Assembly (NCBI GenBank): GCA_015680685.1 | Contig: MNCI01008343.1 | Location: forward strand, 6,787 to 50,193 | DNA from: Gnetum montanum | Lineage: Eukaryota; Streptophyta; Gnetopsida; Gnetales; Gnetaceae | Direction: 5' to 3' | Length of the DNA: 43,407 bases | Shown: positions 1-12,076 of the stretch, piece after piece | Layout of the letters: each line of letters begins with the position of its first letter | How positions within the stretch are numbered: the first letter of the stretch is position 1 | The notes under the pieces: model-generated | Databases searched by the model: none | Told to the model about the DNA's origin: nothing | Seen by the model: the letters and a program-made list of their open reading frames with translations, nothing else | Position numbers and translations under genes: made by a program

Positions 1-196
1 TACCAAAAAAATCACATACCTCAGACTTGCTTAACCATACACCGTGACACTTACAAGCAAGCCTGGGAAGACAACGAACGATTAACCCCAAGTGTTTCTT
101 GTGGTGTTAAGGCATTTAGTCTGCGAAGTTCGACCGGATCGCGCGTGCATGCTCGTATTCGTATGGTTGAGTGTAGGGGTACCTCGCCACTCATCA
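1..196 (+). mobile_element. LTR fragment, TGATGAG family, plus orientation (3' end of LTR)
   Basis: The segment is the reverse complement of the left part of the LTRs at 5560, 16599 and 22943. It ends in CGCCACTCATCA at 196, the LTR terminus that adjoins the PBS in element B. No PBS-like sequence follows at 197, so this is either the 5' LTR of the 197-2995 element with its PBS lost, or an independent LTR end. The LTR start lies outside the window. Confidence 0.8.
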
Positions 197-2162
197 CCTA
201 GGTATATCAAGAAACTAAAATGGAAACCACCTAAGTCACAGGACTCATTATTACAAACTTTCGGGCACTTTCACATGTGGTAACATATGATCATCAATTA
301 AGGCAAGCAGTAAGGTATAACTTAACTTCAAAAATGACCTTACTAAGGCTTGGCCCATGTGATTGCAGATGGCCCTGAAACGTGGACAGCAGGAAGGTCC
401 TACCCAATGTGGAAGCAAATGAGCTTGGAGAGGTGGAAGATAAAGACCTATCGGGTAACATACAGAACAAGAGTAGCAATCATTTAGCATCCATCAAGAC
501 GAACCTCTTGCCGGATGGTCCAGGTAGGAACAAGGAGGAGCTTCTGCAATGCCTGAACTAGGACAACAACTCACGTTGCCCCAAGATTGTGTTCAAAGCT
601 ATCCATGAGAAGTCCACATTCGCTGCGGTGATTATGGAGTTGAATTTTGAATCATTCATAGAGTTCACTCCTAAGGTCATTAGCGATCATCTCAAAGGAT
701 CTCCCTTTTGGCCTATCCTCTCTGAAAGCGGTGCCTAGTACCTAGGAGAAATGTACCAGTTTTGACATAATAGGGAGCAAGGCACCACTATTAATATTTG
801 TGGTGTGATAGTTGACTTCTCTACACAGGAAATTTCAGAAGTGTTAAACCTTCTAAATACAGGGCCCTAGGGATTGGTTGGAGAAGGCTTATGGCAAAGA
901 CAAAGCTTTTGGTGAATCGACGACGGAAGAGAGAGTTTACTTCAAAATAGGAAAATATCACCTCTTTTCCACAAAGGGCCTAAAAAGAATATCGATGTAT
1001 GCGGCTAGAGGATGTGCAGTGTTGATGGGAAAGGTTAACGCTAACCTACCTCATCTATATTTGACGGAGATCTTGAGGTAGTTCGAAGAACCGAAGAAAG
1101 GGAAGATGGCGCTGGCTTTTCCCTCTCTTATCAAAAAGCTTTGCTGATGTGTTGGTATTTTGGGATACACCAATGATGTCCTCCGAAAGCCCAAACTGCT
1201 TCATATGCTGAATTTCTGAAGGCGCTAGCTCCAAAAAAAAGCATTGGCGAAGAGCTAAGACTAGAACAAGAAGAAGAACATATGGCTGGACCCAGTCAAC
1301 CTCCAACCATGAGTCCCAACCAACAACAAGAAGCAGGGCCTAGCACAAGCTAGGATCAGCCGCCACCGTCGCAAGACTACAAACCGTCGATGAGCTATCT
1401 AAGGACCATTGCTGAGACGGTCAGTTGGGGAAGACGTGATGACGCAAACCTCTTTAGCATCATCGATGATGCCAAGTAGCCTACTATTTCATTGGATCGC
1501 ACAAGGGGTGAAGTCTCCATTCAAAATGGAGGAGTGGATAGTAGATGGTCACAACATATCTCAGGAAACACAGCATCTTTCCAAGTGCAGTTAGAGACTG
1601 ATGAAGGGGCCACTGTGGTGGTCATGCAACACCAGAATGCCACGGGAGCTGCAGATGTGGTCGCAGACCACATCAAAGAATCCTTCAATGTACTTTTTGT
1701 TCGATGGCTAATGGATCTTCATGAATACAAGAACAAAGCCAGAGCCTATAAGGAGGAACGACGGGTGTTCGCGGCTTGGTATATCAAGGCCAACTAGATG
1801 TTTTCACAACTACCCTGTCTGTGGGAAGTGCTGACTCCATAAAACATTGGAACACTAGCATGGATAGCACAAGATCCTCGGACTGAAGAGGAGAAGCTCC
1901 AGGCCATACTTCAATGCCGTTAAGCCTCAAAACCTAGAGCATAAGACAAAGGAAAGGCACCAATGAAGGAGCCACCACCACCAGGAACTACATGAGTTCC
2001 AAAATTTTTGTAGTTGTAGCACATTTTGTGTGTTGTGTCTTTGTTTTTTCTTCTTCCCACACTATGGCATTGTCCCATTTCTTTTTTCATCAATAATCCC
2101 ATACCTATCCACTGTGTAATCACTGTAACTCGAGGATAAGTTTTTATTCAATTGTGAGGGTA
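197..2162 (+). mobile_element. internal region of plus-strand non-autonomous LTR element (element A)
   Basis: This region lies between the LTR end at 196 and the LTR at 2163. Its last 40 bases carry the tail seen before the 3' LTR in elements B and D (an aactcgaggataag block, then a G-rich polypurine stretch gtgaggg, then TGATG), which fixes the orientation as plus. No gag, protease, RT or integrase is visible. The only coding trace is the decayed ORF at about 600-1797. Bases 197-600 show nothing else I can name. Confidence 0.6.
600..1797 (+). pseudogene. decayed 'putative plant transposon protein' (retrotransposon ORF-1-like) reading frame
   Basis: Several plus-strand open pieces in two frames read like the domain often annotated as 'putative plant transposon protein' (PF20167-like). 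There is an N-terminal FTPKVISDHLKGSPFW stretch near 660-710, an INICGVIVDFSTQEISEVL motif near 790-850 (the family's 'RG.xVDFS.e.IN.lL' signature), a second open piece at 878-1081, and a C-terminal piece at 1492-1797 rich in charged residues. Stops at about 738, 766 and 870 and frame changes break it. The 24.2-kb ORF in element X carries the same signature but lies antisense to its element, whereas here it lies in sense. Family assignment is from motif memory, not a search. Confidence 0.5.
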
Positions 2163-2995
2163 TGATGGGACATGATATCGCATGGGCTGCGATATCATGT
2201 ACGTGATATCACGTCTTCCCCTGCAATATCGAGTACACGATATCATAGTCCACCACAATGTCTATAAATAAGAGGCGGCTCTCCCTTATTTGATAACAAT
2301 AGGTTAAATTGTAGCGAAGCTCTAGCAGTTTGATCCCTCCAGAGATAGATTATTTTCTAGTGTTTGCCCACAGTGTGGCGAATGTAATTGTACAGCATCC
2401 TTTATTCGAGTGTGACGTACTTGGACACGCACATGACCGGCAATAAAGATCGAGATTACTTCATCATTGCAGCATTCACTTTGTTTGTTTATTTATTTAT
2501 TTATTTGTTATTCACTACTTTCCTAATTAGTCTCTCTCACCCTTAAACTCATGTTAAACCATGGAATGAGTACGACTTCATTACGAGCATTTAAGTGTGA
2601 CCACTTGGTAACCCAATGGCGTACCTAGGATCTACACTTGGTAATCCTAGTGGTAGTCATGCACGAAGTCCAAGATGTGTACGGATGATCAAGGAACAGA
2701 TGCTTATCGCACTTAGGCTAGATTAGATTCTCTTACCCTTCTCTCTTAGCTTAGATAATATTACTTTCCATTGCATTCAGGAGTAGCGTTAGATTAGGAA
2801 CACATCATACACCTCACTCTAGACTAAACCATATGTGACAAATATAATACTAGTTCAGGTGGGAAGACAGTGAACTGCGACCTAAGGATAACTGTCTAGG
2901 TTCCACAACTAGTCCGTCTACGGAGTTTGACCAGATCACACATGAGAACACTCATATTCATATGGTTCAGTGTAGGGGTACCTCGCCACTCATCA
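2163..2995 (+). mobile_element. 3' LTR of element A (TGATGAG family, plus orientation)
   Basis: The 833-bp LTR starts TGATGGG, ends CACTCATCA and is preceded by the polypurine tract. Its U3 begins with a cluster of GATATC-centred palindromes (2172-2256). A TATA box (tataaata) lies at 2263-2270 and an AATAAA signal at 2442-2447, giving U3-R-U5 in plus orientation. A TTTA microsatellite lies at about 2487-2505. The flank from 2996 is repeat R1, and the same R1 sequence without this LTR is found at 41550, so this LTR sits at an insertion point in R1. Confidence 0.85.
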
Positions 2996-5016
2996 GGGGC
3001 TTGGGAAGACTTAGTGACATGCTTCTTAACCTATCCTAATGATGGAATGCTAGTGTCAAACAAAAAATACCACTTATTGCTAAACCTAGAGTGGGTAAAG
3101 ATGCATAGCAAATAATTAATGTGATAAAGAAACAAGGTGTGATCAACCTCATCAAGGACCCTCTATTCTTTAGCCAAGGCCTTAAGAAGGCCCTCATGCT
3201 TACAAATTGAGAGCAAGGTAGCATTTGCATGAGTGATGACATGATCAAGTGCATCAATGAAGAAAGTGGACATGTTGAGAATCAAACCATTGCACAGTCT
3301 CTAAAAAACATGGAAGTGCCCCCCAATTAGCCTAAGTAACAAAACACATATTCATAGATGACATAGGTGGCCGAGTTCTTAGGTTCCTACTACTCAACCA
3401 CATTGTACCTATCCTTGTGGGATTTCAAGTGTGGATCATCACCACAAAATCTATTGGCAACTTCAAAGCCAATAGGCATACTCTTTAGGATTATTTCATT
3501 AGGAAGCAACAAGCCCATGACATAGGCAATGTCCTCCTCCTTGGCTAAAACCCTAATTTTTCCCATGAAAAAGTAATTGTCATGCTAAGTAGTGATGGTA
3601 GTAGAGGCTATAACCATAAGTAGAAATATGAATAAAATGAAAAGAATGCTCTTTCCTCGCTAACTAAATGTCTCTAAAGCTACAAATGAGTGGACATTGA
3701 TTGCATCAAGCAACTCCCAATGGATTTTCTAGTGAGCCATTTGGAGCAAGCAATGCGATTCAGTGCAAAGAAAATCACTATAGAGAAAATGACTCCAATA
3801 TGGAGAAGAGGAGAGGATTTATAAGGCAAGGTGTGTAGTGAGAAGGTAGGTGGTAGCATTAAATAGAATGTCATTTTAGTAGCGCACAACACCCAACATA
3901 GAATCATGTGTGATAGTGTCACAACATCCACTGTAAAACCATGTGCCATGTTGCCAAGTAATGGCCTCCTTATAACAAATATGCATGGAGAAAATGCTTT
4001 AGATTTGCATTTACATGTAGAGGATTTTGAATATTATGACTAAGGATGATCATATATTGCAAGGATAAAACAAATGTGATATATTCTTAGCCGCAAAGTG
4101 GCAAAGCACATAGAGGTTGATAAAATCATTATAAGTCGATGAAGCAATATCTTATCTACAATGTTGTAGCTCTTCTTATGTCATCATAGATATGATATAG
4201 TGGTTCCTAGTCCTCACTATATATACCAACCCACCGTCGTGTCAAACAACCAACTTTGGTTCAACACTTAAGCAAATTCTTGCAAGTTGTTTTCTTGATT
4301 TACACTTAGTGATATAGTAAATACCCATAGTGTGGTCTTAAGCAATTGTACAAAATCTTTGTTCGAGTGAATTGTTCTTGGACATAGTTCATGATCGATA
4401 AAGATTGAGATTGTTCCTCACCATTGCAACATTCCACTTAGTTTACTTTACTCTCACTTAGTCCACTTCTTACTTGGTATAATTTTTACAATTCAATGTG
4501 TTTACTTTGATTAAGTTATTTACAATTTCCAAGTACTTTACTTTTTCATTGTTCCTTAGTACCGCAATATCAGTATGACTAATTTTGAACATATGGTGTA
4601 ATCATTTAGTAATCCCAATAGTGTTATTACTTAGTTCACCTAGTAGCATAACACTTCGTAACCCCAGTGATAGTTGCATAAGCCCAAAACATGAATGTTA
4701 AACTAGGAATGAATACTTATTACCTATAGGCTAGAATAGTTTCTTTACTTGCATTACACTTAGATTTTATTACTCTATTTCAACCATGTTTATATTTAAT
4801 CTTATTTTAAGTCTACAAAATCAACCTATCATATGCCTTACCAAGAGTTAAACCATATAACTTGCACTTCACTAACTAAAACCAAGAAGATAATGATCAT
4901 GAACTGAATCTCAACTACTAGTGAATCTACATTGGCCATCCATGAATTACGATCAAGTTGCACGTGTACACTCGTGACTTATATGATGGAGTGTTGGAAT
5001 ATCCAACTACTTATCA
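2996..5016 (+). repeat. repeat R1, copy 1: internal segment plus diverged LTR
   Basis: Bases 2996-4737 align end to end with 41550-43330, with scattered substitutions. The right part (about 4.2-5.016 kb) is a diverged relative of the LTR at 2163-2995. It shares the TATA region near 4218, the CCCAtAGTGTGG block near 4327, the ttgttcgagtga block near 4370, a (c)gataaagat block near 4397, and an end in ...CTTATCA at 5016. The left part is therefore probably the 3' internal region of an older LTR element. The start of its LTR could not be placed. Confidence 0.7.
3036..3600 (-). pseudogene. minus-strand coding remnant in R1 (conserved in the second copy)
   Basis: Read on the minus strand, a piece starting MGKIRVLAKEED near 3567 runs open to about 3395 and includes the stretch IGFEVANRFCGDDPHLKSHK. 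After an intron-like gap with possible acceptor TTTTTTAG, a second piece (STFFIDALDHVITHANATLL) covers about 3270-3040 with one stop. The copy at 41590-42130 keeps the same frames. The coding direction is opposite to the adjoining LTR, as for the antisense gene in element X. I do not recognise the protein family. Confidence 0.4.
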
Positions 5017-5559
5017 GAGATCACGTCCTTCATATCCACATTTTTGTAGGTTATCCCACATGAGGAGGGTCTCTTTGGTTAAGTGTAACACCTTGACCTA
5101 CCGCACTTAACAAGGGTAGGGTGATGCCTAGGATCACTAGTAATACCATAATAGAAGCATGATAACTAAAACAAATGATTTATAGAAATACGTTATATTA
5201 AGGAAGGTCAAACTGCACAAAATCCATGCCAAACCAAAACTAAACATAATTTTCGATTTAGAAACTGCATGTCTCTACATACACTATTCTCACCACAAAA
5301 CACATAAACATCATCATCACATATATAAGAGTACAGAGAGTTCCATACAATTATAAATAGTCCATACTATTGTACATGAAAATATACATTAACAAAGCCT
5401 TGAAAATTTTCCCCTCCTCTACTCTTCCTCTCTGTGCTTGTTTATGCTCCTACAGCTTCCACCTGTAATTAACTAAAGTTAGTATAAAACTAAATGGGAA
5501 GCCTTTATACTTCCCCTACTAGATGGTTGACAAGTACTACACAAGAGGAGAAGAGTGGG
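5017..5559. other. no gene seen; flank between R1 LTR and element D
   Basis: AT-rich single-copy-looking sequence in this window. No coding frame, terminal repeat or RNA gene was seen. It carries the left flank (gtggg) of the element D LTR. Confidence 0.5.
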
Positions 5560-6302
5560 TGATGAGTGGTGAGATACCCCTACATTCAACCATACGAATA
5601 CGAGCATTTCACACGCGATCCGGTCAAACTCCAAGAACTAAGTGCTTACGTGCCTTAATGGAACACTTAAGGTTAATCAATCGTTGTCTTCCCAAACTTA
5701 CTTGTATTGTCATGGTTGTATGGTTAAGTAAGGTGGAGTTATGTGATTTTTATAGCTTTTATCTTTTTAATTTCTTTACGCTAATAGGGAAAGGTGAAGA
5801 GAACTAAGTGACCTACTTTCATTAACTATTCACTAACTAAGTTTAATCGTTCCTAACACCAGTATCCGTTTCCACTTGCCGCACACATCCTGAACCAGTG
5901 TAACGCTGCTAGGATTACCAAACGCTAATTGTTACTAGGTTACCAAGTGCTACACACATGCTCAAAGCGGTCGTACTGAGTGTACTTAACTAGGAGAGTC
6001 AAGGGTTGAGAGAGAGATTAATTAACTAAGAAAGCATTTAAACATTTAACATAATTAATTACTATTTAGCTTATTCCATATGTTGCAAGGTTTATCGCAA
6101 ATTTTGTCTTTATTGTCGTACACAAATGTGTGCTCAAGTACAATTTGCTCGAATAAATATCCATTCACTTTAAGACTCCTACTGTGGGCACATGGAAATT
6201 ATTCTAACTCTGGAATGGTAAACTGATATAGTTTGGCTAAGGGTCTAAGTCTAACTTCCCAAAACAAGGGAAGCTGGGTCGATGCGATATTGCGGCTCAT
6301 CA
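5560..6302 (-). mobile_element. 3' LTR of element D (TGATGAG family, minus orientation)
   Basis: It starts TGATGAGTGG at 5560 and ends GCGGCTCATCA at 6302. It is collinear with the LTR at 16599-17556 but shorter (743 against 958 bp), lacking parts of the middle and most of the GATATC palindrome block. It is followed by the polypurine tract (tacccccatgac on plus, TCATGGGGGTA on minus) and the internal tail also found next to element B's 3' LTR. The element therefore runs on the minus strand with its body to the right. Confidence 0.85.
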
Positions 6303-8245
6303 TACCCCCATGACTGAATGAAAACTCGTCCTCAAGTTTCTTACAAAATATTGGGAAGGTATGGGATTATTGACTTGAATGACACTAATGGTGAATGGGG
6401 TGACACGTGAATGGATCATCATTACAATACATGACAATATTAGTGTTCATGGCCACAAGAGTGAATACTATACACATTTGACATCAGGCCTTATTTGGCA
6501 GCTGAGAGAGAAGAGAGAGAAAGAGAGAAGAAAAAGAAGATGATGTGTTGCTACCGATGCCAAAATTGCACCTTCCATTGTCCATCCATAACCACACCAT
6601 CAATCTTGTTCCTTGCATAACTGTTCCAGCACCAGTCCATCCTAAGTATTTCCTTTAGTACCAGTCCATTGTTGTATGATTGCCATCTGCACACACAACA
6701 TAGTCTCATATTAGCAAGGATAAATAAATCACAATGCAATCGATACCTTGCTTCAGTGTACTGTCTATTGGCTGAGTTGTGATATGGCTAATACAAATTC
6801 TAGAGATATAACACTGGTGACTACTGAAGGTGTAAGGTGTAGGGGTTAGAAGAAAATTAAAAAAATTAGACCAAGACCCCCATGACTAAGAGCGATCCTC
6901 TGATAGCGATAGAATGGAAAAATAAAAATAAAAGGAATAAGAAAGATGGAGAAAAAGAAACAATGGAAACGCCAATAAAATGGATGTCAAAGGTGGAAAT
7001 GAATAAAATAAATGTTAATTGCAAAAATGTTTAAGGGAAAGAAGTTAACTGATGCACCAAATAGGAATGCTAGTGGGTCCTCCCCAAATCAAGCTCATGC
7101 CCTTAATGCCCTAACAATCCCACTTTCAAAGAGTCCATAGGCTCTAGAAATGTCCTTTGGAAGCAAGAGTTAAAGTCCTAACCACAAGAATTTACCAAAA
7201 AGAAAACAATGCATCAACCAAAATATAGACTATTGATACAACTAGCAATGAGGTGGAAAAATGAAGAAAGAATGATGAGGAGAAGAGAATGGAATGGAGT
7301 CCTAAGAACAAGGTGGTGTACAGCCCCTTGTGTAGTTATGGTTAATGTGACTTAGTAGATCTCATTCCAAATCCAGCCTTAAACAATCCACATCCAGTGA
7401 CTTCCTATTAATACACTTAGCCAATCCATCCACTTGAAGTAGCAAGAATGCTTTTGCCAAAGAGTCACCACCATTTCGAGGAAATGAAAAAAGGAAAAGT
7501 AGGGAGCGAGAGAGTGTGCCTTAGTTAGAGGAAATATATTTGTTTAGTTCCATAACCAGTGCTTGTAGCCCAGGGGGTTATTTTGTCTAAGGAGTGTGCT
7601 TTGAATTCACACTATTTTTTTTTTTTTTTTTGCATGAGAACGACACCATGCAAAGACTTATTATTTTTATTAGCTCAACTTCCTGATAATGGAGCAATGT
7701 CGGAATGGTAAGGAAACCCCAAGAAGAAAACATCCAAGCACCCCAAGAGAATGGCCAACACAAATGCATCAAATCCCCTTGAAGTCACACCCTTTTCAAT
7801 CCTTTAGTCCTTCCTTAGTTTGAGAAATGCCCAGTTACTGATTCGTTGATAATTCTATTATTAAGAAGGAGACTGTACAATTCCAAGCCAAGAGAGACCA
7901 TAGAAATTTATGGATGCATGGATGATGTGGACTCATTTCCTGTTATATCAAAATAACCATACCTTAGTATCAACATTATAACTCAAAGGTAAAAACCAAA
8001 CATTAGCAATCAATGGAATACAGTTCATACCACCATCAAGAGCACTTATTAGATGACAAACCTAACAAAATAAGCAACAACACACAACGAAATGAAAGAG
8101 TATAAATGGTGTTGCAAAAAAAAAACAAGAAAAGTTAAAGAAATTTGTAAAAAAAAAACTTAAAAGGAACTGAGGGTCTCAAATGATCAGCAGAGGTGGC
8201 CATCTCCCCCATGACTGAGTTGGAAAGGGGAGATCCAAGATAATG
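6303..8245 (-). mobile_element. 3' internal tail of element D (non-autonomous TGATGAG family)
   Basis: This tail is collinear with 17557-19580 in element B. It includes the conserved minus-strand cttgaggacgag block before the polypurine tract, a 17-nt T run at 7615-7631 and several matching short coding-like blocks. Similarity to B stops at about 8245, so the 5' two thirds of D (gag, protease, 5' LTR) are absent. No RT, RNase H or integrase is present here. Minus-strand frames at about 6740-6555 and 7470-7390 are similar in B and D, which suggests a once-coding or captured segment. None has an identifiable function. Confidence 0.7.
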
Positions 8246-8386
8246 AACGGGGTCATCCCTTCTCTGAGGTATTATGTACATTGACCGTTCTAGATTCATG
8301 GTAAGGTTTGGTCTGTTGCACAATGACTAGTAATCTTGTATCAGAGTGCTTGTTTGACTCTTATAGAAAATTATGGATACTGTAAC

Positions 8387-10136
8387 TATGCTTACTGAAA
8401 TCGTCGGTGTGAGACTGGAAGGGAAAAACAAATGTTGAAAGATTACCGGAGAAACACAGCCAACCCTACCTTCATGTGAGGGTAAGGTAGAAAAAAAGAA
8501 TGAAGGTAGAGTGCCTTGGATGGTCTACACGCAAATCAACCAAGGACTTCCCCGAGCGTAAGCTATGGCTTACACTAGGGTTATCGTAACTAGTGATGTA
8601 CAAAGTGTAAATAAAGCGTAAAACTACAACGACGTATACAAAAGTGTAAAATAGACCAAAATAAAGCAAACAATGTAATGGAAGGCAATAATGAAATGTA
8701 TTGCATTGCTTAACAAGGATGTGCACCGGTCAAAGCGTAGTTGCATGTGTGAATGGCAAGTTAAGCGCTAAGCCCCAGGGTGATGTGTTTACAGGTGCTT
8801 AGATGCTAGGAGTCACGTGCACCCGAGCGTCCAAGGTTGCTAGTCGATGCTCCCAAAGCCGTCAACCTCCAAAATTGCCAACCCTTGTTTATGTGAATGG
8901 ACAAGGTATTTATAATGTTTGGCTAGGCTCAGGTGTGAAATTCATGGATGAGATCAATGACTAAGAGATGACAAGGAAACAGATTATATGATAGGTCTTT
9001 GATGGATAGCTATATGTGAATTCGACGTGCATAGGCAGGCTCCGTTCTCGACTGGATGAAATGTACCTTACAGCATGTATTGGCTTACGTAAGCTAGCTT
9101 ACGCCCCTAGAAGCAGATACAATTTGGAGCGTAAGATCTTGACAAGCTCACAAATGGTGAAAATTTACAATAAAAATGATTGTGTACAACAAGAGAAATT
9201 GACTCTACTTCGCTTGGAACTTCTCGATCCATGGATTGACTATTGCAGGATGCCGATGTGAGTGGTTTTGTGACTGTCTAAGGCATTTCTATTTCACAAA
9301 ATCTTCCAGTGTGAGTTTATTTTGTCTTGGCATGTCCTCAGCATGTGTTTGGCGTGCTTTTGACTGGGCATGATCAGTACTCACGCTGGACTCATGCTGC
9401 CAGCGTGAGCTAAACATGACCTCAACATGAGTAAGATGAAAATGATACATTTCACACCAATTTTTGATCTTTGAAGCCTGTTCTTTGAGTGCAACAATTG
9501 CTTGACTATGGTTGACCCTGAGAGTGAACTGCATGTTGAAAACTGAGCTTGGGTGTGCCTCGATTTGAGCCACTTTTGGTAGCTCACGCTACCAGCGTGA
9601 GCTGAGCATGACCCCAGCATGACCTGAGCATGAGTAACAAAATCTTTGTGACTTTGGACCTAAATTCTGGAATTCTGGAGGCTAGGACTTGAAGTAATCA
9701 TCAATGGATCTTGTGGATGACTTGTACCTTCGAAGTCAAACCATTTTGACTCGATTTTAAGGCTCTTGGAGTTTGTTCATGCTAGGCATGATCAGTTTTC
9801 ATGCTAGACTCATGCTACCAGTGTGAGCTAAATGTGACCTGAGCATGACCTCAGCGTGACTAAGAAAATTTGTGCAATATGGCTCGAAATCTAAACTCCC
9901 GAATGCTCAAAGTTGAAGTGGACAACAATGGCATTATGAAGATGACTTGCACCCTCAGATCGAACCATCTTTGACTTGATCTTGAAGTCATTAGAGTTGC
10001 TCACGCTGAGGGCAAGCCTGGCATGACAAGCCCAGCATGAGTTCCATGCCTTAGTCAAATTTTTGCCTCCCAAAAGCTCAAAAGGCTCTGAGTTGTTCTC
10101 GTTCCATAGTGTTAGGTTGAAATTAGCAATGTTTCA
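8387..10136 (-). mobile_element. 3' LTR of element X
   Basis: It matches 31851-33601 over its full length and ends ATGTTTCA at 10136. The outer left end reads TATGCTTACTG where the other LTR reads TGTGCTGACTG, a TG to TA change at the terminus. The second half (9.32-10.04 kb) is packed with variants of the word CAGCGTGAGC. Many of these read CAGCATGAGC here but keep CG in the other LTR. Confidence 0.92.
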
Positions 10137-10152
10137 TTGGCCCCTCTTTGTT
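10137..10152 (-). other. polypurine tract of element X
   Basis: On the minus strand the bases immediately before the 3' LTR read AACAAAGAGGGGCCAA. This is the expected plus-strand priming site of an LTR element running right to left. Confidence 0.75.
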
Positions 10153-11256
10153 GATGTCTAGAGAAATTCACCCGAGATGCATCGACAAAGAAGTACAAAA
10201 CACCACAATTAACCAAGTACCAAGCATTATCCGTTGGCCCCTGGCTGGACGTCATCGCACCGTGTTCAAAAGTACATGAGATTAGGGAAATGCAGTTTCA
10301 AGATACAAGGAGATTGGTTGTAACTAGGAGGAATAAGAGTTGATCAAGGGTTATAATTGCTATTGGAATTGTGGGAGAGGAATGCTCTCACATGAACAAG
10401 TCATGTTTTAGTCCTTGTTAGTAGCCAGTGTTTAGCAGACTCAGAACCAAGACATAGGGAGTACGTTCTTTGGAGAAACGGGACTCTTGAAGAGTGTTTA
10501 AGGGAGCTCGTTGTAAATAGCCAAAGCCACGCGATAATGTGCAACATGATCATTTGAAACACGAGTGTAACTATTTTTCCAAGATAATTATTGCCTTCCT
10601 ACCTAGGGCTTGTATGAGAAGAGCCAATGGTCTTTGGTCTATGACGTCAACAGGGTTATGAAGACCTTCTCCATGACTTTTTTTTTTATTTTGGAAGAGC
10701 TTTCTTTCAATGCTTTACTCATGCCCATGTGCTTGCATTTGTATCATGTGTCGTGTACTGTGTTTTGCGTTGCAAATGCTTAGAGAATCACAATCTGCAA
10801 CAATGTATCAAGAGCTTTGGGATAAGTAGAATGTATCAAGGGGCTGTAATTGAATAGGATAAGGTGGGAATGATGGGGAATAGGGATGTATCAAGAGTTG
10901 GGAATGTACTTATGAACGGATTGATTAACCCAGTTGTGTGCATCAGGAAGAATGTGATACATTGTCTTCATGATGAAGTGCATCTATGCATGAACACCTT
11001 AGGCATGTCATCCTGCAAACACAACTCCAAGAAGACAAGAAAACCACAAATGATTTTGTTAACTAAGAACTTTAAACTTGAATAAAACCAAGGAGATGGA
11101 GCCATCATGTGCAATTTCAAAACAGACAGAATCATGAATAGCATCAACTTCATTAGGGTTCATGAGACAAATTATGCAATAAGTCTTTGTGGATCACGTA
11201 CAGCCAATTACAACAACATATCTTTTTAAGTATTGTTTGGTCGTCAATGATGTTGC
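10153..11256. other. 3' untranslated spacer of element X; no gene seen
   Basis: This is the non-coding stretch between the PPT and the minisatellite block. Short frames exist on both strands but none resembles a known domain. Long 3' spacers of this kind are usual in Tat elements. Confidence 0.55.
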
Positions 11257-11588
11257 TAGTTTATAGTCTTAGCAGACTATTGCAGGTTAGTTTCACGTCA
11301 TAACCCTCTAGACGGTGCCAGTTTAGTGTCATAGCAGATGGTGCAGTGCTAGTTTATAGTTGTAGCAAACTGTGCAGAGGTAAACCAGTTTATAGTGTTA
11401 GTGGACTCTACATGCTAGTTTTACGTCATGGTGGACAAATGTGGCAATTTAGTGTCATACCGGACAAAGCTTTGTGGTGTCAATTTACTGTCATGACGTC
11501 GGGACACTCTATGGTGCTAGTTTCAAGTCATAGCCCCAGGACCATTCTATGGTATCAGTTTTAGGTCATGATGCAAAGACCGTGATGT
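11257..11588. repeat. minisatellite block 1 in element X (after integrase)
   Basis: About ten degenerate tandem units of 30-38 bp lie here. Each starts with a word like CTAGTTTtaaGTCAT or CCAGTTTaGTGTCATA followed by a variable GGAC-containing half. The same motif recurs at 15329-15449 and 27380-27620 inside the same element. Confidence 0.8.
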
Positions 11589-11600
11589 ACCTCAAGTTCA

Positions 11601-12076
11601 TCAGACATAGTACCATTTCAGGTACAGGTGATTTGTGGGATTAGCGAACTCATTCCCATCCATGTCAGTAAGTTTAAATGCTCCGTTATTGTACACCTTG
11701 GTGACTAAGGCCCTTCCCAGTTAGCTGAGAACTTATCTAAGTGTTCATGGGCAGCCTTAAGGACTAGGTCTCCTTCTTTAATCGGGCACTTATGCAGATT
11801 GTATTGGTGTTGTTGCCATTGTTGTTTTTGGTACCACTCGATCTGATCAAGCGTTCGCACACGTTCCTCTTCCTCTGAGTCAAGGTTAGCAATGCACAAT
11901 TCATTACTTTGGCTTTCATCGAGGAGGCCTGAGAGAGCTATCTGCAATGAGGGAACGTATAACTCCAAAGGGAAAATAGCTTCAGATCCGTATACAAGAC
12001 TATATGGAGTTTTACCTGTAAGTGTTCGATGTGTCGTTCTGTATGCCCATAATGCATAGACTAATTTTTCGTGCCA
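11601..12076 (-). pseudogene. element X integrase C-terminal part
   Basis: Minus-strand frame continuing the integrase. A WHEKLVYALWAYRTTHRTLTG block is followed by TPYSLVYGSEAIFPLE, a charged linker, KEGDLVLK and SANWEGP, all typical of the C-terminal half of Tat/Gypsy integrases. A one-base frameshift at about 11708 moves the frame; the expected tail (VTKVYNNGAFKLTDMDG) resumes in the next frame and stops at 11601. Confidence 0.8.

Noticed and set aside
3036-3257. 73-codon hydrophobic minus-strand frame starting MMHLIMSSLMQ, repeated at 41590-41811
   Set aside because: Another minus-strand frame over the same bases (STFFIDALDHVITHANATLL) looks more like the original coding frame, and this one is likely a shadow.
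8387-10136. Small proteins in the LTRs of element X (for example 9016-9261 and 9289-9573)
   Set aside because: They lie in LTR sequence, change frame between the two LTRs and contain only repeated CAGCGTGAGC words.
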